From: Massilia sp. Root335
GTDB taxonomy: Bacteria; Pseudomonadota; Gammaproteobacteria; Burkholderiales; Burkholderiaceae_D
Assembly: GCF_001425685.1 (NCBI RefSeq)
Contig: NZ_LMCY01000048.1
Span: 209,651-273,650 of the forward strand
Reading direction: 5' to 3'
Length of the DNA stretch: 64,000 bases
Made by a program: the position numbers and the translations under genes. A model generated the notes under the pieces. That model saw nothing but the letters and a program-made list of their open reading frames with translations, made no database searches and was not told where the DNA came from. Shown piece by piece: positions 59,293 to 64,000 of the stretch. Within the stretch, counting starts at the first letter, position 1. Every line of letters starts with the position of its first letter.

Positions 59293-59940
59293 TCACGATC
59301 GCACGGATGCAGGCGCAGGACGTTTTTCGGCGCGGGCGGAGGTGCGGCCCACGCTCCACCACACGCGCAGCAGCAGGAGCACGGCGACGACGCTGCCCCA
59401 GACGATGGGCTGCTCGAAGTTGTGCTTGCCCGCCTTCATCCACCAGTAGTGCAGGATCGCCAGCGGCGCGATCAGGTAGATCAGCTTGTGCAGCCGGGCC
59501 CAGTTGCGGCCCAGGCGTTTGATCATGGCGTTCGTGCTCGTCGCGGCCAGCGGGATGAGCAGCACGAAGGCGGCGAAGCCCACCGTGATGAACGGCCGCT
59601 TGAGCACGTCCTTCCACATGGCGGCCACGTCGAAGAAATGGTCGAACCACAGGAAGGTGGTGAAATGCATGAACGCGTAGAAGAACGTGTAGAGGCCGAC
59701 CATGCGCCGCAGGCGGACGAGCCAGTTCCAGCCCGTCAGGCGCCGCAGCGGCGTGACGGCGAGCGTGGCGCACAGCAGGTACAGGGCCCAGTCGCCGCTG
59801 CCGTGCGTGAGGAACTCGACGGGATCGACGGGCACGCCGGTCGCGGTCAGCCACGCCATGCGCAGGAACGGCAGCAGCGCCAGCAAGAACAGGACAGCCT
59901 TCAGGGCCTTGAACTGCCTGGGGGTCGGATTGAACGCCAT
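59293..59940 (-). CDS. msrQ: Haem-binding membrane subunit MsrQ
   Basis: A 215-residue inner-membrane protein with six hydrophobic segments of the ferric-reductase-like (YedZ) family. His residues in AFMHFTTF, LHKLIYL and LAILHYWW are the expected haem ligands. MsrQ carries electrons from the quinone pool to MsrP, which repairs methionine sulfoxide in periplasmic proteins. It lies 11 bases after msrP. Confidence 0.95.
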   Translation of the reverse strand: MAFNPTPRQFKALKAVLFLLALLPFLRMAWLTATGVPVDPVEFLTHGSGDWALYLLCATLAVTPLRRLTGWNWLVRLRRMVGLYTFFYAFMHFTTFLWFDHFFDVAAMWKDVLKRPFITVGFAAFVLLIPLAATSTNAMIKRLGRNWARLHKLIYLIAPLAILHYWWMKAGKHNFEQPIVWGSVVAVLLLLRVWWSVGRTSARAEKRPAPASVRS

Positions 59941-59951
59941 GGCCGGCCCGC

Positions 59952-60929
59952 TCAGAAATACTTCTTGAGGTCCATGCCCGTGTACAGCGAGGCGACCTCG
60001 TTATAGCCGTTGAACATCAGCGTCTTGCGCTTGGGCGTGAACAACCCGCCTTCGCCGATGCGCCGCTCCGACGCCTGCGACCAGCGCGGATGGTCGACGT
60101 TCGGATTCACGTTCGAATAAAACCCGTATTCCTCGGGCGCGATGCCGTTCCACGCCGTGCGCGGCTGGTCGCGCGTAAAACGGATCTTGACGATGGATTT
60201 GGCTGACTTGAAGCCGTATTTCCATGGCACGACGATGCGCACCGGCGCGCCGTTCTGGTTCGGCAGCACCTGCCCGTACATGCCGACCGTGAGCAGCGCG
60301 AGCGGATGCATGGCTTCGTCCATGCGCAGGCCTTCGATGTACGGCCACTCGAGCACGCGGCTCTTCACGCCCGGCATCTGGCTGCGGTCGGCCAGGCTCG
60401 TGAATTCGATGTACTTGGCGTTGCCGGTCGGCTCGACCTGCCGGATGAGGCTGGCCAGCGAATAGCCGACCCACGGGATCACCATCGACCAGCCCTCGAC
60501 GCAGCGCAAGCGGTAGATGCGCTCTTCCAGCGGGGCCAGCTTGACCAGGCGGTCGAGGTCGAGCGTCATCGGCTTTTTCACCTCGCCTTCGATCTGCACG
60601 GTCCACGGCCGGGTGCGCAAGGTGTGCGCATTGGCGGCCGGGTCGGCCTTGTCGGTACCGAACTCGTAGAAATTATTGTAGTGGGTGGCGTCCTCGAACG
60701 GCGTCTGCTTCTCGTTCGTCGAAAACGCGGGATTGCGCGTGGCCGGCAGCTTTTGCACGGTGCCTTGCGCGAAGGCTTCGCGATTGGCCATTTCCCACAG
60801 CGAGGAGCCGGCCACGGCCGTCGCCGCGACCCTGGCGAGGAAGGCGCGCCGGCCTTCGTAGACCTCGCGCGGCGTGATTTCGGACGGGAACGGCAAATCG
60901 ATGCCGTTCGGATTTTTTCTGATCAACAT
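59952..60929 (-). CDS. msrP: Protein-methionine-sulfoxide reductase catalytic subunit MsrP
   Basis: A 325-residue molybdopterin enzyme of the sulfite-oxidase fold. It has a Tat signal ([12 protein letters not shown], residues about 27-38, ending near AFAQG) and the molybdenum-ligand Cys in [14 protein letters not shown]. It is followed by its membrane partner msrQ. The ATG at 60929 is preceded by a ggag site; an upstream in-frame ATG at 60965 would add 12 residues. It acts in the periplasm. Confidence 0.96.
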   Translation of the reverse strand: MLIRKNPNGIDLPFPSEITPREVYEGRRAFLARVAATAVAGSSLWEMANREAFAQGTVQKLPATRNPAFSTNEKQTPFEDATHYNNFYEFGTDKADPAANAHTLRTRPWTVQIEGEVKKPMTLDLDRLVKLAPLEERIYRLRCVEGWSMVIPWVGYSLASLIRQVEPTGNAKYIEFTSLADRSQMPGVKSRVLEWPYIEGLRMDEAMHPLALLTVGMYGQVLPNQNGAPVRIVVPWKYGFKSAKSIVKIRFTRDQPRTAWNGIAPEEYGFYSNVNPNVDHPRWSQASERRIGEGGLFTPKRKTLMFNGYNEVASLYTGMDLKKYF

Positions 60930-61049
60930 GGCGGCTCCGGCAGTAAATAGTGTTTCGCGCGACATATCAACGTTACACCATCTGCCGCCCCCGGGTCGTC
61001 CAGGCGGGCATTTGTTACCAAATGCCGCCTACCGACATAAACGGACATA

Positions 61050-62225
61050 TTACAGCTTGCCGTACGAGTGCAACCCGGACAGGAACATGTTCACGCCCAG
61101 GAAGGCGAACGTCGTCACGACCAGGCCGATGAGGGCCCACCACGCCGCCGCGCGGCCGCGCAGGCCGGACATCAGGCGCATGTGCAGCCAGGCCGCGTAG
61201 TTCAGCCAGACGATCAGCGCCCACGTCTCTTTCGGGTCCCACGACCAGTAGCCGCCCCACGCCTCGGCCGCCCACAGCGCGCCCAGGATGGTGGCGACGG
61301 TGAAGAACGCGAAGCCGACGGAGATGGCCTTGTACATCACGTCGTCCAGCACTTCCAGCGCCGGCAGGCGGTCGGCGAAGATGCCGTGCGACTTCAGCAG
61401 GTAGGCCGCGCCGACCATCGCCGCGAGCGAGAACGTGCCGTAGCCGATGAAGTTGGCGGGCACGTGGATCTTCATCCACCAGCTTTGCAGCGCGGGCACG
61501 AGCGGCTGGATCTCGGCGGCGTCGCGCGCCACCGTGTACCACAGCAGGAAGCCGACGGCGGCCGAGATCACGAGCAGCACGAACGGCCCCAGCTGGCGCG
61601 TTTTATAGCGCTGTTCGTAGTACAGGTAGAACAGCGCCGTGATCATCGAGAACAGGATGAACACTTCGTACAGGTTCGACACGGGGATGTGCCCGACGTC
61701 CGCGCCGATCAGGTAGGACTCGTACCAGCGCACCATCATGCCCGTGAACCCGAGCACGACGGCGGCCCAGCACAGCTTGGAGCCGACGCTGCCGCCGAAC
61801 GGCGAACGCGTGAGCAGGCCGAGCCAGTAAAACGCGGTCGAGAACACGAACATCGCGCTCATCCACAGGATCGCGGACTGGCTCGAGAGCATGTACTTGA
61901 GGAAGAATTTCTGGTTGGCGGCGTCGAGCGAGCCGCCGTACAGCTGCACGGCCCACAGCGCCAGCAGGGCCACGAGGGGCATCAGCCAGCGCACCGGCTT
62001 GAAGGTCCAGCCGACGAAGGCGAACACGGGCGCTGCCAGCACGAGGATCGCCCGCTCGTAGACGTCCATGTAGGCGCCGAAGCGCTGCAGCGCGAACAGC
62101 GCGGCGGCCAGCAGGGCGGCGCCGAACAGCCAGTCGACGGCCGTCAGGCGCTTGAAGAAGCCGGGGGGCCGGGTGTACGCGCCGCGGTCCGGCACGCCGG
62201 CATGCGATTGCGATGGAATGTCCAT
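61050..62225 (-). CDS. ccsB: Cytochrome c biogenesis protein CcsB (ResC/CcsA type)
   Basis: A 391-residue multi-pass membrane protein of system II cytochrome c maturation. The haem-handling WWD-type motif WGGYWSWDPKETWALIVW (shown in part: SWDPKETW) lies near residue 320, and conserved His are in SNLYE/KIHVPANF and LHMRL regions. With ResB it exports haem and ligates it to CXXCH proteins. The ATG at 62225 follows aaggag and 32 bases after the resB stop. Confidence 0.94.
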   Translation of the reverse strand: MDIPSQSHAGVPDRGAYTRPPGFFKRLTAVDWLFGAALLAAALFALQRFGAYMDVYERAILVLAAPVFAFVGWTFKPVRWLMPLVALLALWAVQLYGGSLDAANQKFFLKYMLSSQSAILWMSAMFVFSTAFYWLGLLTRSPFGGSVGSKLCWAAVVLGFTGMMVRWYESYLIGADVGHIPVSNLYEVFILFSMITALFYLYYEQRYKTRQLGPFVLLVISAAVGFLLWYTVARDAAEIQPLVPALQSWWMKIHVPANFIGYGTFSLAAMVGAAYLLKSHGIFADRLPALEVLDDVMYKAISVGFAFFTVATILGALWAAEAWGGYWSWDPKETWALIVWLNYAAWLHMRLMSGLRGRAAAWWALIGLVVTTFAFLGVNMFLSGLHSYGKL

Positions 62226-62257
62226 GGATGTCTCCTTTGTTGCTTGCTTTTCGAAGC

Positions 62258-64000
62258 TTACGCCGATTGCGGCAATTTGTTCTTCAGGTCGTCGAATTCG
62301 CGCTCGAAATCGAGGGTCTTGCGTTGCGTGCTCATCGCCATCAGCGCGTGCGTGCCGCCGTCCGGCGCCGGCTTCACCCACACCCAGACGCGGCGCTCGC
62401 GGATATAAAACATCGAGAAAATGCCCAGCACCAGCAGCAGGCAGCCGACATACACCACTTTCTTGCCCGGCGAACGCGTCACCTGCAGCACGGAGGCCTT
62501 GATCTCCTTGAAATCGTCCAGCGCCAGGAACACGGGCGCGCCATAGAAAAAGCTGTCGGACAGCGCATTCGTCGCCTGTTGCAGGAAGCGGCCATGGGTC
62601 TCGGTCGGCGTCACGGGCGCCGCGCCGTCGCGCGCACGCGCAGCCTGCCACAGCTCCCACATTGCGCCGTTGAGCATCTTCATGAATACGGTCGCGGCCT
62701 TTTCCTGCTCGGCGGCGGGGATGCGTTCGAGGAATTTCGACACGGCGAGATAGCCGCCCTGGTTGCCGTCGCCGGCAAAGATCGCCAGCGTCTTGGCGGC
62801 CGATTCCTGCAACTGCGTGGCGAGGGTCCCGCTCGCATCGCCCGGCGGCAGCGCGCGCGCGGCGTAGCGGCGCGCGGCTTCCGCGCGCAGCGCCGGATCG
62901 GCCAGCGCGGCCCGCAGGCGCATCCATTCGCGCACGCCGTGCTCGTCGTCGGCCGGGATGCGCATGAAGCTGAACGGGTCGGACGGATTGGCCCGCACGC
63001 CGGCCAGGAACACCTCATGGCCTTCCAGCGTCACGGGCTGCATGTAGTTCAGGAATTCGCGCGCCTGTCCGGTCTTGTCGCGCAATTTGTATTGGACGCT
63101 GGGCCCGACATTTTTTAATTCCTTGTTGCCGGCGTTCTTGGCGGCCGAGCCCGTGTGCTGGGACAAGGTCTGGGCAAACTGTTCCTCGAAACTCTTACCT
63201 TTCGCGACGGCGCGGGCATCGTTGTTCTGGCTCGTGTTCTCGACGTTGAACGGCCGGAAGCCCGACCACTCGACGGCGTACGTGTCGGCGCCCTGCTTCA
63301 GTTCGGTCGAGGTGCCGACTTCGCCGTCGATGGCGAACGATTTGTCGCCCGTGCCCGTCATCGGCCAGCCCGTCAACTTGAGCTTGCTGCCGCCATCGTC
63401 GAAGCTGGACTGGTAGACGGCGACGCCGCGGTAGATCAGCGGCTGGTTGACCTTGATGGTGGCGGGGAACGTCTTGCCCGTCTCGTGGTCGCGGATCACG
63501 ACTTCGCTGGCGAACAGCTTGGGCATGCCCGTCGTGTAGAAGTCGATGATGAATTTTTTCAGTTCGATCGTGAACGGCAGGTCTTGCACGAGCACGCCGT
63601 CGGCCTGCTGCAGGAGTGCCGTGTCGCTGGCCTGGCCTTCCGGAATCATGGTGTTGCCGCGGAACGTGGGGTTGCCGAGGCCGAGGCGGTGCTGCGGCGC
63701 GATGGCCGAGATCAGGCCCGTGCCGGCATATGGCGTCTTCCCCATGAACCATTCCTGGAAACGGATGGGCAGGTTCGAATCGAGCAGGCCGCCCAGCAGG
63801 ATCACGATGATGGCCGTGTGCGCGAAGATATAGCCGAACTTGTTGGCGGCCCCTTTTTTTGCGGCGACGAGCACGCCGCCCGGCTTGTCGACCATCTTCG
63901 TCCGGTAGCCGGCGTCGACGAGGCGGGACGCCGTCTGCTGGGCCAGCGGGACCATGGCCAGCGGCGCCGTCCATTCGGTCCGATGGTGGAAGTTGCGCAG
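62258..64000 (-). CDS. resB: Cytochrome c biogenesis protein ResB (N-terminal part missing)
   Basis: The frame is open to the window end, so the start lies beyond 64000; 580 codons are visible. It carries the ResB pattern: HHRTEW near the edge, a hydrophobic segment with IFAHTAIIVILLGGLLDSN, a long periplasmic domain, and a last transmembrane helix (KVVYVGCLLLVLGIFSMFY) followed by a short cytoplasmic tail. ResB works with CcsB in system II haem ligation and is its upstream neighbour here. Confidence 0.93.
   Translation of the reverse strand: MRNFHHRTEWTAPLAMVPLAQQTASRLVDAGYRTKMVDKPGGVLVAAKKGAANKFGYIFAHTAIIVILLGGLLDSNLPIRFQEWFMGKTPYAGTGLISAIAPQHRLGLGNPTFRGNTMIPEGQASDTALLQQADGVLVQDLPFTIELKKFIIDFYTTGMPKLFASEVVIRDHETGKTFPATIKVNQPLIYRGVAVYQSSFDDGGSKLKLTGWPMTGTGDKSFAIDGEVGTSTELKQGADTYAVEWSGFRPFNVENTSQNNDARAVAKGKSFEEQFAQTLSQHTGSAAKNAGNKELKNVGPSVQYKLRDKTGQAREFLNYMQPVTLEGHEVFLAGVRANPSDPFSFMRIPADDEHGVREWMRLRAALADPALRAEAARRYAARALPPGDASGTLATQLQESAAKTLAIFAGDGNQGGYLAVSKFLERIPAAEQEKAATVFMKMLNGAMWELWQAARARDGAAPVTPTETHGRFLQQATNALSDSFFYGAPVFLALDDFKEIKASVLQVTRSPGKKVVYVGCLLLVLGIFSMFYIRERRVWVWVKPAPDGGTHALMAMSTQRKTLDFEREFDDLKNKLPQSA

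Overview
The window is GC-rich DNA from a betaproteobacterium, most likely an Oxalobacteraceae member close to Massilia/Duganella. This is inferred from gene families and conserved gene order: lolB-ispE-tRNA-Gln-prs-rplY-pth-ychF, pilMNOPQ followed by aroKB and dgt, cyaY/lptM-lysA, and resB-ccsB-msrPQ. No database search was run.

Layout. 0-5.2 kb: an operon with the end of an AprA/fumarate-reductase-like flavoprotein, a 2x[4Fe-4S] ferredoxin, a NitT/TauT-type ABC importer whose binding protein carries a NosL-like C-terminal extension, a HEAT-repeat protein and a DUF971 protein. 5.2-7.9 kb: MOSC protein, LysR regulator and a divergent alpha/beta hydrolase. 7.9-12.6 kb: a TPP-riboswitch-controlled thiamine operon, thiC-S-G-D-E, with a 118-bp inverted-repeat element lodged in the thiC leader. 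12.6-18 kb: a PhoX-type phosphatase with a possible Pho box, a secreted mono-haem protein and a GMC oxidoreductase. 18-24.1 kb: accessory region with a large SF1 helicase, an IS3 transposase fragment, an AT-rich island carrying a double-glycine-leader bacteriocin precursor plus a candidate immunity gene, and a ruined P4-type integrase.

24.1-43.5 kb: core genes (ychF, pth, rplY, prs, tRNA-Gln, ispE, lolB, a TPR lipoprotein, mutM, mutY) interrupted by accessory genes: patatin, a transglutaminase-like protein that has lost its cysteine, a GNAT, a cold-shock gene, two paralogous degenerate HD-GYP/LuxR proteins and a dynamin-like GTPase between mutM and mutY. 43.5-44.3 kb: repeat-rich DNA around a VOC-family gene. 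44.4-54.3 kb: dgt, a fused aroKB, an Ig-like lipoprotein and the type IV pilus operon pilMNOPQ, all leftward. 54.6-64 kb: a class A penicillin-binding protein, cyaY, lptM-lysA, a tiny membrane protein, msrQ-msrP and the cytochrome c maturation genes ccsB and resB (cut by the window end).

Most of the window is housekeeping. The most novel-looking part is the 22.2-23.6 kb island: a small Gly/Ala-rich peptide with a VSGAG leader followed by a two-helix membrane protein, beside integrase and transposase remnants and with no exporter nearby. Other points of interest are the hairpin element between riboswitch and thiC, the nested repeat element at 43.5 kb, the inactivated enzyme domains and the binding-protein/NosL-like fusion.
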